Part shown: positions 46,432 through 55,164 of the stretch, piece by piece
How positions within the stretch are numbered: the stretch's first letter is position 1
How the letters are laid out: each line of letters opens with the position of its first letter
Source: an uncultured Draconibacterium sp.
GTDB lineage: Bacteria > Bacteroidota > Bacteroidia > Bacteroidales > Prolixibacteraceae
Length of the DNA: 64,000 nt
Assembly (NCBI RefSeq): GCF_963675065.1
Contig: NZ_OY775906.1
Coordinates: forward strand, 2,396,001 to 2,460,000
Direction of reading: 5' to 3'
Translations under genes and position numbers: made by a program
The notes under the pieces: model-generated
What the model saw: the letters and a program-made list of their open reading frames with translations, nothing else
Told to the model about the DNA's origin: nothing
The model's database searches: none

Positions 46432-46757
46432 AGCAAAGAAAATTTGTCATCAAAAATCAGTATAAGCGCTCGGTTTTGGTCTGTTCCCGCAACGTATTTT
46501 GTTTGTTTATTTATTGTTTTGTTTATTGACATATAACCTCTCCAACGCCCGAAGTTCAGAACAACTTCCATTTTACTGAACACATTATGGTCAGTTCGCA
46601 CCCCAGAAATCAGCAACATCCTTTCCATTTAACCCCCTCAAACTCTATAATTTTATATGGTGATAGTACTCTATTAAATCAAAAACGGACTTTTACTTTC
46701 AGTAAACATTTCAAACCCAATGTTTACGCAAGTTGAAGATCCCAAAATAGTTCGCTT
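46432..46757. other. Non-coding region with a C-rich motif
   Basis: About 326 bp. A 71-codon minus-strand frame exists but has no recognisable features. TTAACCCCCTCAAACTC at about 46629, followed by an AT-rich stretch, resembles the C-rich motifs at 41222 and 45302 and is about 125 bp before the next gene. Confidence 0.4.
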
Positions 46758-47363
46758 ATGAAACCACTTCTATTAATCACGGTTTTTAGTATCGTTACCT
46801 TGGTATCTCATGCTCAGTGGGCTGAAAAGTCTTCAACTACAACAAAACATAATTTATATTCGTTGGGAGAATACGTGGTTGGTGATCAACAAGCAGGGAA
46901 AATCGGGATGAGCTATACCTATAACAGTACGTATATAATAAGCGTTGGGTACTCCGCCACATTTAAATCAACGGTCATACCATCTGACAACTTTCTTAAA
47001 TCAGCAACGAATCTTACACCTGCCACTTCGGCCCAACCATTCGAGAATTCTGAGAATTTACATATGATGGTGGGACGAATTTTTAACCTTAATGATAAAA
47101 AGAATTTGCGTATTGTTCTTCAGGCCGGACCGGGAATTGCCACATTTCGCGAACCAGAATTTGCCTTGGTCAATTCAAACAGCCAATACAACTTTGAAAC
47201 AAAAACATCAAAAAAACTAAGTTTGGTATTAAATCCAAAGCTTGAAATCCCCTTGCACTCTACAGTTGGCTGCTCTGTAGGGCCGATGATCGTTGTAAAC
47301 AGTAATCAAACATACATTGGCGCAGGAGTAGGAATTATGTATGGACTAATTAGAAACAATTAA
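46758..47363 (+). CDS. Exported protein of unknown function, possible outer membrane protein
   Basis: 201 aa with cleavable signal peptide (VTLVSHAQ, about 1-19). The mature part alternates polar and hydrophobic residues with frequent Tyr/Gly (IGMSYTYNSTYIISVGYSA, GAGVGIMYGLIRNN), which suggests beta-strands and a small outer-membrane barrel. No known family recognised. Located between the stress genes and the kinase. Confidence 0.65.
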   Translation: MKPLLLITVFSIVTLVSHAQWAEKSSTTTKHNLYSLGEYVVGDQQAGKIGMSYTYNSTYIISVGYSATFKSTVIPSDNFLKSATNLTPATSAQPFENSENLHMMVGRIFNLNDKKNLRIVLQAGPGIATFREPEFALVNSNSQYNFETKTSKKLSLVLNPKLEIPLHSTVGCSVGPMIVVNSNQTYIGAGVGIMYGLIRNN

Positions 47364-47368
47364 TAAAT

Positions 47369-47431
47369 CCACACTCGTTTCACAATTGTAATCCTCAATC
47401 AATAAACGAATTACTCAGCTATTTACCCCAC
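47369..47431 (+). promoter_or_regulatory. Candidate regulatory region upstream of the histidine kinase
   Basis: CCACA at 47369 is followed by CCTCAA 24 bp later (26 bp in the 41259 copy) and TTTACCCC at 47422. A weaker relative of the elements at 41259 and 45240; rest of 47364-47566 shows no gene. Confidence 0.25.
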
Positions 47432-47566
47432 TCCTTTGAGACACCTCAGTAATTTACTGATATTTTGTTAAGTATTTATTACCTCTACACTTCATTCTTA
47501 CCGACAGTTTTGGTATCTTTAGACCAATTGACGTTTGGAGATTAAAACCCTAAGAGATTATTTACT

Positions 47567-48640
47567 ATGTTGGTACCAAACAATGAAATGGAATATATGA
47601 AGAAAATTCTGGCTATTGATGACAATAACATCAACCTGGAACTTATTTCGCAGATTGTAAAGGTATATTACCCCGATTTTAAATTCATTGGCGCATTAAG
47701 CGGCCAGGAGGGAATAACTATTGCTCAAAATGAAAACCCCGACCTGATTTTGTTGGATATTATGATGCCGGATCTTGATGGGTATGAAACCTGTAAGTTA
47801 TTAAAGAAGAATAACCGGACAAAACAAATACCAATTATTATGGTATCGGCCTTGGGGCGCGACAGTGTTGAACGCACCAAAGGATTGAATGCTGGAGCTG
47901 ATTCTTTTATCTCAAAACCGTTCGACCAGGTTGAATTGAAAGCACAGATCAATGTTGCTTTGCGAATAAAATCATACCAGTTACAGCTTAAAAAGTTAAA
48001 CTCCGAAGTTACGTTGGTTGAGGAGCGGGAAAGAAGGCGAATTGCTGAAAACCTGCACGACAGTTTGGGGCAAACTCTGGGGCTGGCATTTATGAACTTG
48101 TCGTCGATTGACGTAGATGAATGTTCACCTGCCATAAAAAATACCATTAAATTCACCTCAAAATTACTCAATAAAGCCATTGAGGAATCGCGGCAATTAA
48201 CCTACGATTTAAGTCCGCCAATACTTTATGAATTAGGCTTATTGCCTGCCATTCGGTGGAAACTTGAACGGTTTGAGAAAGACTTTAAAATCAAAACAAA
48301 ACTTATTGTTGAGAACAAGAGTACGCAACTCAGTAAAGAGAATAATATCTTTCTGTATCGCACAGTTGGAGAGCTGCTAACAAATACATCCAAACATGCC
48401 GAAGCTACTGAGGTTACTGTAAAACAGGCAACAAACAACGGAATGTACTATATTTCTGTAGAAGACAATGGGATAGGCATAGAAAAATCACCTTCGAAAC
48501 CGATTTCAAACAAAGGTGGTTTTGGGCTATTAAGCATTGAAGAGCGAATTGAAAGTTTGAATGGAACTTTCATTATTAAAGCCCTGGCTAAAGGAACAAA
48601 AGCCGAAATTGAAATACCATATTCTCTTGAACAAAATTAA
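47567..48640 (+). CDS. REC-histidine kinase hybrid (HisKA_3, NarX/DesK type)
   Basis: Receiver domain about 12-127 (AIDDNN acidic pair, phospho-acceptor D64 in LLDIMMPDLDG, KPFDQ), a short coiled linker, HisKA_3 dimerisation domain about 153-220 with H164 in ERRRIAENLHDSLGQ, and HATPase domain about 255-350 (GELLTNTSKHAEA, VEDNGIGIEKS, GFGLLSIEERI). No transmembrane segment, so cytosolic and probably driven by another kinase acting on the receiver. 357 aa. Start could also be the ATG at 47597, which gives MKKILAID. The partner NarL-type regulator follows 162 bp downstream. Confidence 0.93.
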   Translation: MLVPNNEMEYMKKILAIDDNNINLELISQIVKVYYPDFKFIGALSGQEGITIAQNENPDLILLDIMMPDLDGYETCKLLKKNNRTKQIPIIMVSALGRDSVERTKGLNAGADSFISKPFDQVELKAQINVALRIKSYQLQLKKLNSEVTLVEERERRRIAENLHDSLGQTLGLAFMNLSSIDVDECSPAIKNTIKFTSKLLNKAIEESRQLTYDLSPPILYELGLLPAIRWKLERFEKDFKIKTKLIVENKSTQLSKENNIFLYRTVGELLTNTSKHAEATEVTVKQATNNGMYYISVEDNGIGIEKSPSKPISNKGGFGLLSIEERIESLNGTFIIKALAKGTKAEIEIPYSLEQN

Positions 48641-48802
48641 TCTAATAACAACAGGTCTTTATAGCATATCCACAACTGATTTGCTATAGATTTTTAAAAT
48701 AAAAAGTAAATGAAACGAGCACGTAAAACATTACATCCAAGAGGTATATAAAATACGTGCAAGTTCCATACTATACCAATAAAAACAAACAATTTTAATA
48801 GT

Positions 48803-49450
48803 ATGAAAATAAAGGTTATAGTTGCTGACGATCACCAACTTTTCAGGGAAGGTTTAATAAACCTTTTACACTCGGCTGACAATATTGAAGTAATTGCCCA
48901 GGCCGAGAACGGACAAGACGCGATAGACAAAGTGGAAGCATTTAAACCCGATGTGCTTTTGGTTGATATTGCTATGAATAAAATAAACGGCATTGAAGCG
49001 ACACGGATTTTAAAAGATAGAATGCCGGAAGTAAGAATTATTGCCGTATCGATGCACTCCGACAAACAATATGTTAAAGGAATGCTGGAAGCAGGTGCCG
49101 ATGGTTACCTTTTAAAGAACTGTACCTACCGGCAACTTACCGATGCTGTAAACTCTGTACACGACGGTAAAAAATTCCTGAGCGAAGACATTACAGAAAT
49201 TGTTATTAACGGGTACCTTAATTCGAATGCCGATGATAACGATTCGTACTCGCAATTATCCGACCGCGAAAAAGAAATTTTCCTGCTTTTTGCAGAAGGA
49301 AAATCGACACGCGAAATTGGCGACCAACTTTTTATCAGTGTAAAAACGGTTGGTACACACAAACAAAATATTCTTGAAAAGCTTGATTTAAGAACCAACT
49401 CCGACCTTGTAAAATATGCCTTGAAAAAAGGATTAATCCAGCTCGACTAG
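48803..49450 (+). CDS. NarL/LuxR-family response regulator
   Basis: 215 aa. Receiver domain about 3-118 with D55 in LLVDIAMNKING, the DDH opening (VADDHQLFREGL) and LLKNCTYRQL; HTH about 150-208 (LSDREKEIFLLFAEGKSTREIGDQLFISVKTVGTHKQNILEKL). The cognate output of the preceding HisKA_3 kinase. Its DNA targets are unknown; the shared elements upstream of nearby stress genes are candidates (inference). Confidence 0.95.
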   Translation: MKIKVIVADDHQLFREGLINLLHSADNIEVIAQAENGQDAIDKVEAFKPDVLLVDIAMNKINGIEATRILKDRMPEVRIIAVSMHSDKQYVKGMLEAGADGYLLKNCTYRQLTDAVNSVHDGKKFLSEDITEIVINGYLNSNADDNDSYSQLSDREKEIFLLFAEGKSTREIGDQLFISVKTVGTHKQNILEKLDLRTNSDLVKYALKKGLIQLD

Positions 49451-49491
49451 GGGGATGTTCACCTATTAAACCAAAAGCCAATTTAAACCGA

Positions 49492-50619
49492 ATGAAGAAG
49501 AATGTTATCGTTTTAGGTGCCGGACTTGTAGGAAGTTCAATTGCCAAAGATTTATCGAAAAACCATCAGATTACCAGTGTTGACTTTGACAAAAAAGCAT
49601 TAGACAAATTTTCTGCCTTTCCCGAAATTAAATGTATTCAGGAAGATCTTAGCCAATCTGAAAAAATTAAATCCTTAGTTTCCAACCACGATCTTGTAAT
49701 TGGAGCAGTTCCGGGTTTTATGGGCTACCATACTATGAAAGCGGTAATTGAAGCCGGAAAGAACATGGTTGATATTTCGTTTATGCCCGAAGATTTTCTG
49801 TCGTTAAACGGTTTGGCTAAAAAAAATAAGGTTTGTGTAGTGGCCGATTGTGGCGTTGCTCCCGGCATGGGAAATATAATTCTGGGGCATCATAATCAGC
49901 AAATTACAGTAAAATCATACGAATGCCTGGTTGGCGGCCTGCCCGTTATCCGTGAATGGCCGTACGAATATAAAGCAGTGTTCTCGCCTATCGACGTAAT
50001 TGAAGAATACACCCGCCCTGCGCGATACATTCAAAACTATGAACTGGTAGAAAAAGAAGCACTCTCCGACCCTGAATTAATCCATTTTGACGGAATTGGT
50101 ACTCTTGAATCGTGGAACTCCGATGGTTTACGTTCGCTGATGCAGACGATGAAAAATGTGCCCGACATGATTGAAAAAACACTGCGTTACCCGGGATGTA
50201 TAGAGTACCTTCGCGTTTTACGGGAATCAGGATTTTTCTCGTATGATCCGGTTGAAGTAAATGGGGTTAAAGTGAGGCCAATTGATGTTACAGCCAAGTT
50301 ACTGTTCCCCAAGTGGCAACTAAAACCCGGAGAGGAAGATTTTACGATAATGCGCATTGTTATTAAAGGAGTGGGAAACGGAGCCGAAAAAACATTTACC
50401 TACCATTTGCTCGATAAATACGACCGCGAATCGCAAACCATTTCAATGGCCCGAACAACCGGCTATGCCTGCACCTCGGTTGCCAACCTTGTGCTCGATG
50501 GCACTTTCAACACGCCTGGCGTTAATGCCCCGGAAGCCGTGGGAGCACAACCCGGAAACCTCAGTTATATCTTCCAGTACCTTAAAGAACGTGGCGTAAT
50601 CTACCAGCTTTCGGAGTAA
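49492..50619 (+). CDS. Saccharopine dehydrogenase-like NAD(P) oxidoreductase
   Basis: 375 aa. Rossmann domain opens VIVLGAGLVGSSIAKDLS with SVDFD after the second strand; GAVPGFMGYHTMKAVIEAGKNMVDISFMPEDFL and VVADCGVAPGMGNIILGHH are the saccharopine/lysine dehydrogenase family blocks; the C-terminal domain has ARTTGYACTSVANLVLDG. Closest known activities are saccharopine dehydrogenase and lysine 6-dehydrogenase; the substrate is not certain. Confidence 0.85.
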   Translation: MKKNVIVLGAGLVGSSIAKDLSKNHQITSVDFDKKALDKFSAFPEIKCIQEDLSQSEKIKSLVSNHDLVIGAVPGFMGYHTMKAVIEAGKNMVDISFMPEDFLSLNGLAKKNKVCVVADCGVAPGMGNIILGHHNQQITVKSYECLVGGLPVIREWPYEYKAVFSPIDVIEEYTRPARYIQNYELVEKEALSDPELIHFDGIGTLESWNSDGLRSLMQTMKNVPDMIEKTLRYPGCIEYLRVLRESGFFSYDPVEVNGVKVRPIDVTAKLLFPKWQLKPGEEDFTIMRIVIKGVGNGAEKTFTYHLLDKYDRESQTISMARTTGYACTSVANLVLDGTFNTPGVNAPEAVGAQPGNLSYIFQYLKERGVIYQLSE

Positions 50620-50687
50620 TTGCAACTGGTTCACTTAAAATTATTTTAACCTTAACCCAAAGCAAATAATCATTTGTAGCAAATTGC

Positions 50688-50695
50688 TATTTTTG
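50688..50695 (+). promoter_or_regulatory. Bacteroidota -7 box (TATTTTTG), possible leaderless start
   Basis: Matches the TAnnTTTG -7 consensus and ends four bases before the ATG of the next gene, which would put transcription start at or near the start codon. No good -33 box at the right spacing is seen. Confidence 0.35.
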
Positions 50696-50699
50696 CACC

Positions 50700-51095
50700 A
50701 TGGAAATGATTATTGGATCTGGTTTTTTACTACTCACCTTTATTGGTGTTTTTCTTTTAGTAAAAGCAAATAAAAAAAGCGGGAAGATAGAGAACAAACA
50801 AGAAGAAGTGGTTGCTCCACCATCAGACTGTTGCGGTGCTCACGAGATCTGTGAATTCGATCAGATGAAAATGAACGAATCGGTTGTTGAATATTACGAC
50901 GACGAGGAACTTGACGCGTATAAAAATATCGACGAAAATTCATACTCAAACAACCAGATAGAACAGTTTCGCGAAGTTTTGTACACACTAAAAACTGACG
51001 AAATAAAATTCTGGTTGCTAAGCATTGAGCGCCGGCACATTCAACTTCCGGCCATTTTAAAAAGTGAGGCCCGGATGTTAATGGCCGAAGCTTAA
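50700..51095 (+). CDS. Membrane-anchored small protein with CCGAHEICE motif, unknown function
   Basis: 131 aa. One N-terminal transmembrane helix about 3-21 (MIIGSGFLLLTFIGVFLLV), a basic segment, then DCCGAHEICEFDQ at about 43-55 and a C-terminal helical domain (FREVLYTLKTDEIKFWLLSIERRHIQLPAILKSEARMLM). The CCGAHxxCE core suggests metal or thiol chemistry; proteins with this core are conserved in Bacteroidota but I do not know a proven role. Confidence 0.75.
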   Translation: MEMIIGSGFLLLTFIGVFLLVKANKKSGKIENKQEEVVAPPSDCCGAHEICEFDQMKMNESVVEYYDDEELDAYKNIDENSYSNNQIEQFREVLYTLKTDEIKFWLLSIERRHIQLPAILKSEARMLMAEA

Positions 51096-51267
51096 AACAT
51101 TCTTTTGCCCATTACCCCTCCCGGATATTGTCGGTTTTCACAAGCAGAATCAAGTTTGTTCTTATTCAATAAGAATTATTTTTATCTTCATAAAATGCTT
51201 TGAAAAGCGTTCTGCCTTTAGATCAAATTTTTATTCAATTAGGTAAAAACCAACAACTGTAATAAAC

Positions 51268-54015
51268 ATGAAAAAAATTTTGTCTTTTCTTGCACTATTG
51301 ATTATTTCGGCAAGTTTATCGGCCCAAACAGAAAAACGGCCACTTACTTTTGAAGAAATTTTGAAGTGGAACAGAATTACCGAAACCCATATCTCGAACA
51401 ACGGGAAATACGTTGCCTGGAAAGAAGAACCATGGAAAGGTGATGCTACTTTGAAAATCAGCACTCCCGATGCTGAAGAAATTGCATCATTTAGCTACGG
51501 AACCAAAGCTAATTTCACTGCCGATTCGCGGTTTCTGATTTTTACGGAAGTGCCACCAGCGGACACAATTCGTAACCTTAAATTGAAAAAAACAAAAAAA
51601 GAAGATCTGCCTCAGAATAAATTGGTTGTTTTCAATATCGAGGAAATTAAATCGGAAAAAATTGAAAACCTTAAATCGGTTAAAATTCCCGATGAATGGT
51701 CGGGTTGGATAGCCTATCAGGCAAAAGATCCCAATGATTCTACAAAAAGTGAGAAAGACAAAAAACACCCGCTTTACATCAAAGATCTCAACAGCGGATC
51801 AACAAAAACATATCCTGCAGTTAGTAGTTACGAACTGGCAAAAGACCAGCCGTTTATCAGTTTCATTTCTGAAGGTGACAGTTCTTTTTCAGCCGGTGTT
51901 TACCTTTTTGATTTAGCGAATGAAGTGCTCAAGCCAATTTTAGAAGCAGAGGGTAAATTCAAACAACTTTGTATCGCCGACAATGGTGATCAACTCGCCT
52001 TTTTGGCCGATACTACTGATGCAGAAAAACCATCGTTTGCACTTTACTACTGGAGTGGCGAAAATGAAACAATTGTTGCCGACAATAACAGCGATGCCAT
52101 TCCCGAGAACTGGGAAATAAGCGACAACGGCAATCTTTCTTTCTCTGACAATGGCGAACGTTTGTTTTTCGGAACGGCTCCAATCCTACCCGGAAAAGAC
52201 ACTACAATACTGGAAGAAGAAATCCCGGCCCTTGATGTTTGGACCTGGAATGAAGAGCAACTTCAAACTGTTCAGCTCAATAAAAGAGAACGAGATTTGA
52301 AGAAAACCTATCTGGCTGTTGTTCATCTTGATGATCAGAAAATGGTTCAGTTGGAAACAGAACTTTTTTCAGGAATACGAAAAATTAAAAATGGCGATGC
52401 CGATAAATTACTGGCATATAGTAACCGTCCTTATGCGGTTCAAACCATGTGGGAAGGTGGCCCGTACCACAACGATTTTTACCTGATCGACATCAATTCA
52501 GGAAAGGCTGAAAAAATTAAAACCGATTGTCGGGCCACTCCTTCGGTTTCCCCCTACGGAAAATTTGTGTACTGGTACAATGCCATCGACACAACATGGA
52601 ATACCTACGAAATTTCGACAGGTACTGAATATGAAATTACACAACCCGAAACAATTCAGACAGCCGATGAGCTAAATGATCGCCCAATGTTGTCGAGCTC
52701 TTACCGAAATGCGGGCTGGCTAAAGAACGATGAAGCGATATTGATCTATGATCGTTACGATCTGTGGAAAGTTGATCCGACCAACTCAACTGATCCGGTA
52801 AATCTCACTAAAGATGGAAGAACCGGGAAGATCAACTACCGCTTTGTTCGTTTTAATCCGGAACCAAATACGAGTATCGATCCATCGGAAACAGTTCTGT
52901 TAACAGGTCATAATGAAGTTTCACGTGCTGATGCCTATTACGCTTTTGACTTAAGTAACAACAAAGCACCTGAAGTTCTTTTCAGTCAGAATTATCGATT
53001 GGGAAGACCTGCTAAAGCCGAGGATGACAATCTGATCATTTTTACAAAAGAAGATTTTGAAACCTACCCCAACCTGATTGCAACCGACCTGCGGTTTAAA
53101 AAGGAAGTGCAAATTAGCGATGCCGCACCTCAGCAAAACGAATTTAAATGGGGAACTGCCGAACTCGTAACCTGGCGCTCGCTCGACGGTCTGGTTTTGG
53201 AGGGCACTTTGCATAAACCCGAAGATTTTGATCCGACAAAAAAATACCCGATGATCGTAAATTTTTACGAGAAAAGTTCGGACAGGCTGCTAAGCTACCG
53301 TATGCCGGAAAACCATCGGTCAACCATCGATTATCATTATTACACTAGTAATGGTTATATAATATTCAATCCTGATGTGTATTACAAGGAAGGATATCCG
53401 GGCGAATCGGCATTTAATTGTGTTATGCCGGGTATTACTTCGTTAATCGACAAAGGTTTTGTTGATGAAGCGAGCATTGGCGCCCAGGGACACAGTTGGG
53501 GCGGTTACCAGGTAGCCTATCTGGCTACACGAACCAATATGTTTGCAGCTATTGAATCGGGAGCTCCGGTAGTAAATATGTTCAGTGCATACGGCGGTAT
53601 TCGCTGGGGATCGGGCTTAAACCGGTCATTCCAGTACGAACACACACAAAGCCGCATCGGTAAATCGATTTGGGAATCTCCGTTGCGTTATCTGGAGAAT
53701 TCGCCACTTTTTACCATCGACAAGATCAACACGCCAATTCTGATCATGCATAACGACGATGATGGTGCTGTGCCATGGTACCAGGGAATTGAGTTTTTTA
53801 TCGGACTTCGACGTTTGCAAAAACCAAGCTGGTTACTTAATTACAATGAAGCCGACCACTGGCCAACCAAACTTCGCGATATGCACGATTTCCAAATCAG
53901 AATGGCTCAGTTTTTCGACCACTACCTAAAAGGTGCGCCAATGCCAAAATGGATGGACGAAGGTATTCCGGCAATAAATAAAGGTGTTGATATGGGGTAT
54001 GAGTTGGTAGAATAA
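51268..54015 (+). CDS. S9 family (prolyl oligopeptidase-type) secreted peptidase
   Basis: 915 aa. Signal peptide about 1-19 (ASLSAQ). Long N-terminal beta-propeller (ITETHISNNGKYVAWKEE, ADSRFLIFTEVPPAD, and so on), then alpha/beta-hydrolase domain from about 640. Catalytic Ser743 in GAQGHSWGGYQVAYLATR, Asp within MHNDDDGAVPW (830-832) and His864 in EADHWPTK. This architecture belongs to the long Bacteroidota S9 branch that cleaves peptides in the periplasm. Stand-alone gene with its own terminator. Confidence 0.93.
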   Translation: MKKILSFLALLIISASLSAQTEKRPLTFEEILKWNRITETHISNNGKYVAWKEEPWKGDATLKISTPDAEEIASFSYGTKANFTADSRFLIFTEVPPADTIRNLKLKKTKKEDLPQNKLVVFNIEEIKSEKIENLKSVKIPDEWSGWIAYQAKDPNDSTKSEKDKKHPLYIKDLNSGSTKTYPAVSSYELAKDQPFISFISEGDSSFSAGVYLFDLANEVLKPILEAEGKFKQLCIADNGDQLAFLADTTDAEKPSFALYYWSGENETIVADNNSDAIPENWEISDNGNLSFSDNGERLFFGTAPILPGKDTTILEEEIPALDVWTWNEEQLQTVQLNKRERDLKKTYLAVVHLDDQKMVQLETELFSGIRKIKNGDADKLLAYSNRPYAVQTMWEGGPYHNDFYLIDINSGKAEKIKTDCRATPSVSPYGKFVYWYNAIDTTWNTYEISTGTEYEITQPETIQTADELNDRPMLSSSYRNAGWLKNDEAILIYDRYDLWKVDPTNSTDPVNLTKDGRTGKINYRFVRFNPEPNTSIDPSETVLLTGHNEVSRADAYYAFDLSNNKAPEVLFSQNYRLGRPAKAEDDNLIIFTKEDFETYPNLIATDLRFKKEVQISDAAPQQNEFKWGTAELVTWRSLDGLVLEGTLHKPEDFDPTKKYPMIVNFYEKSSDRLLSYRMPENHRSTIDYHYYTSNGYIIFNPDVYYKEGYPGESAFNCVMPGITSLIDKGFVDEASIGAQGHSWGGYQVAYLATRTNMFAAIESGAPVVNMFSAYGGIRWGSGLNRSFQYEHTQSRIGKSIWESPLRYLENSPLFTIDKINTPILIMHNDDDGAVPWYQGIEFFIGLRRLQKPSWLLNYNEADHWPTKLRDMHDFQIRMAQFFDHYLKGAPMPKWMDEGIPAINKGVDMGYELVE

Positions 54016-54018
54016 AAA

Positions 54019-54065
54019 CGAAAGCGATGTATTTTTCCATAACGAGGAAAAATACATCGCTTTCG
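54019..54065. terminator. Long bidirectional terminator stem
   Basis: Perfect 20-bp stem (54019-54038 with 54046-54065), 7-nt loop, between the S9 peptidase gene (+) and the DUF2007 gene (-). Arms contain T5/A5 tracts that can serve either direction. Confidence 0.88.
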
Positions 54066-54074
54066 AAATTCCTT

Positions 54075-54302
54075 TTATTTTATTGAGTTATAAATCTCCA
54101 GCGCCTCTTCAAATTTTTCTTCCATTACCCTGATTTCAATACCAATATTGGTAGGACTTCCGCTAAAAGTACCATCTATAGTACTTGTTATCTCGTTTAC
54201 CAGCATAAAATCGATGCCGGCCTCATCAAGCATTTCTTTAAACAACATGTACTTCATGTCGAAATTGCTTGTGAATGTAGCAACAGTTACGGCTTTACTC
54301 AT
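54075..54302 (-). CDS. DUF2007-like putative signal-transducing protein
   Basis: 75 aa, cytosolic, ferredoxin-like fold expected. VATFTSNFDMKYMLFKEMLDEAGIDFMLVNEIT and IEIRVMEEKFEEALEIYNSIK match the DUF2007 layout (A.ML...GI....N). The family is sometimes called putative signal transducing protein without experimental basis. Confidence 0.82.
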   Translation of the reverse strand: MSKAVTVATFTSNFDMKYMLFKEMLDEAGIDFMLVNEITSTIDGTFSGSPTNIGIEIRVMEEKFEEALEIYNSIK

Positions 54303-54406
54303 TCGTTTCTATTTTTATTTTATTCAGCAAAAAAGCAGGTAATCGGTCTCCCAGAAAGTAATCTCATCCTACCTACACCCTTAATGATTAATGATTTTTC
54401 ATATCA

Positions 54407-55090
54407 TTAATCATCCATCCCTTTTTTGGTTTCAATAAGAACCACTCCATTTGCCCCGCGCGCACCATAAATTGCCGCGCTACCGTCTTTAATTATATTT
54501 ATACTTTTTACCTGCGTAGGCACCAACGTACCCAGAACGCTTTTATCAACCTGCACACCATCTACGATAATAAGAGCAGCACTGCTTAGATTTATAGAAT
54601 TTTGCCCCCGGATTATTATATCTCCGTTACTTTGAACCTGCACACCGGCAAAACGACCTCGCATCAGATCATACATATTGGCATATTGCGAAAAATCAAC
54701 ATCATTATTTGTCATTTGGGCCAGAGCATTCAGTCGCTCGCCATCTTTTACATAGCCATATCCTACAGCATATTCCCTGGCTTTGACTCCTGCTTTAAGT
54801 TTCAAATTAACGGCAACCAACTTTGTTTTTTCATCCAGCTTCACATTTTGACTAATGAATCCCTTTGCGGATATTTTCAATTTTTCCTTACCGTTTACTG
54901 TAACTTTGAATTGTCCCAACGAATCAGTTTTCACAATTTCCTTGGAGCTTTTCACCATCACTTCGGCACCAACAATGGTAATACTGTCGAAAGTGGTTAC
55001 TATACCTTGTACTAAACGTTCCTGAGCAAAACTATTCATGGTAGTTAAACAGAATAGCGATAAAAGGGCTAGAGAAATTCGGGTTTTCAT
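54407..55090 (-). CDS. Barrel-less TonB-receptor plug protein
   Basis: 227 aa. Signal peptide about 1-22 (NSFAQ), carboxypeptidase-regulatory-like beta-sandwich about 26-98 (VQGIVTTFDSITIVGAEV), then a plug domain about 105-222 with the SusC-style YAVGYGYVKDGE, ANMYDLMRGRFAGVQV, IIIRGQNSINLSSAALIIVDGVQV and GSAAIYGARGANGVVLIE. It stops right after the plug with a proper stop codon; there is no barrel and no downstream frame to suggest a frameshift. It has its own promoter-like boxes. Perhaps a regulatory or carrier domain; function unknown. Confidence 0.88.
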   Translation of the reverse strand: MKTRISLALLSLFCLTTMNSFAQERLVQGIVTTFDSITIVGAEVMVKSSKEIVKTDSLGQFKVTVNGKEKLKISAKGFISQNVKLDEKTKLVAVNLKLKAGVKAREYAVGYGYVKDGERLNALAQMTNNDVDFSQYANMYDLMRGRFAGVQVQSNGDIIIRGQNSINLSSAALIIVDGVQVDKSVLGTLVPTQVKSINIIKDGSAAIYGARGANGVVLIETKKGMDD

Positions 55091-55119
55091 TGTATTGGCT
55101 TTTTTGTTTTATTGTTTGT

Positions 55120-55149
55120 TAAAGGTATAACAATTTAACAAAAAGCCAA
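55120..55149 (-). promoter_or_regulatory. Bacteroidota-type promoter of the plug-protein gene
   Basis: TTG at 55149-55147, 19-nt spacer, then TACCTTTA at 55127-55120 on the minus strand, close to TTTG/TAnnTTTG. It ends 29 bp before the start codon. Confidence 0.5.
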
Positions 55150-55164
55150 GATGCCAAAATTATA

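Noticed and set aside
46413..46628. 71-codon minus-strand frame in the gap after the aldo/keto reductase
   Set aside because: Overlaps the terminator region, no homology-like features or good start.
48662..48692. Hairpin after the histidine kinase gene
   Set aside because: Only a 7-bp stem with a long loop, so not called as a terminator.
54386..54412. 10-bp stem overlapping the stop codon of the plug gene
   Set aside because: AT-rich, without a T-run on the minus strand; not strong enough to call a terminator.
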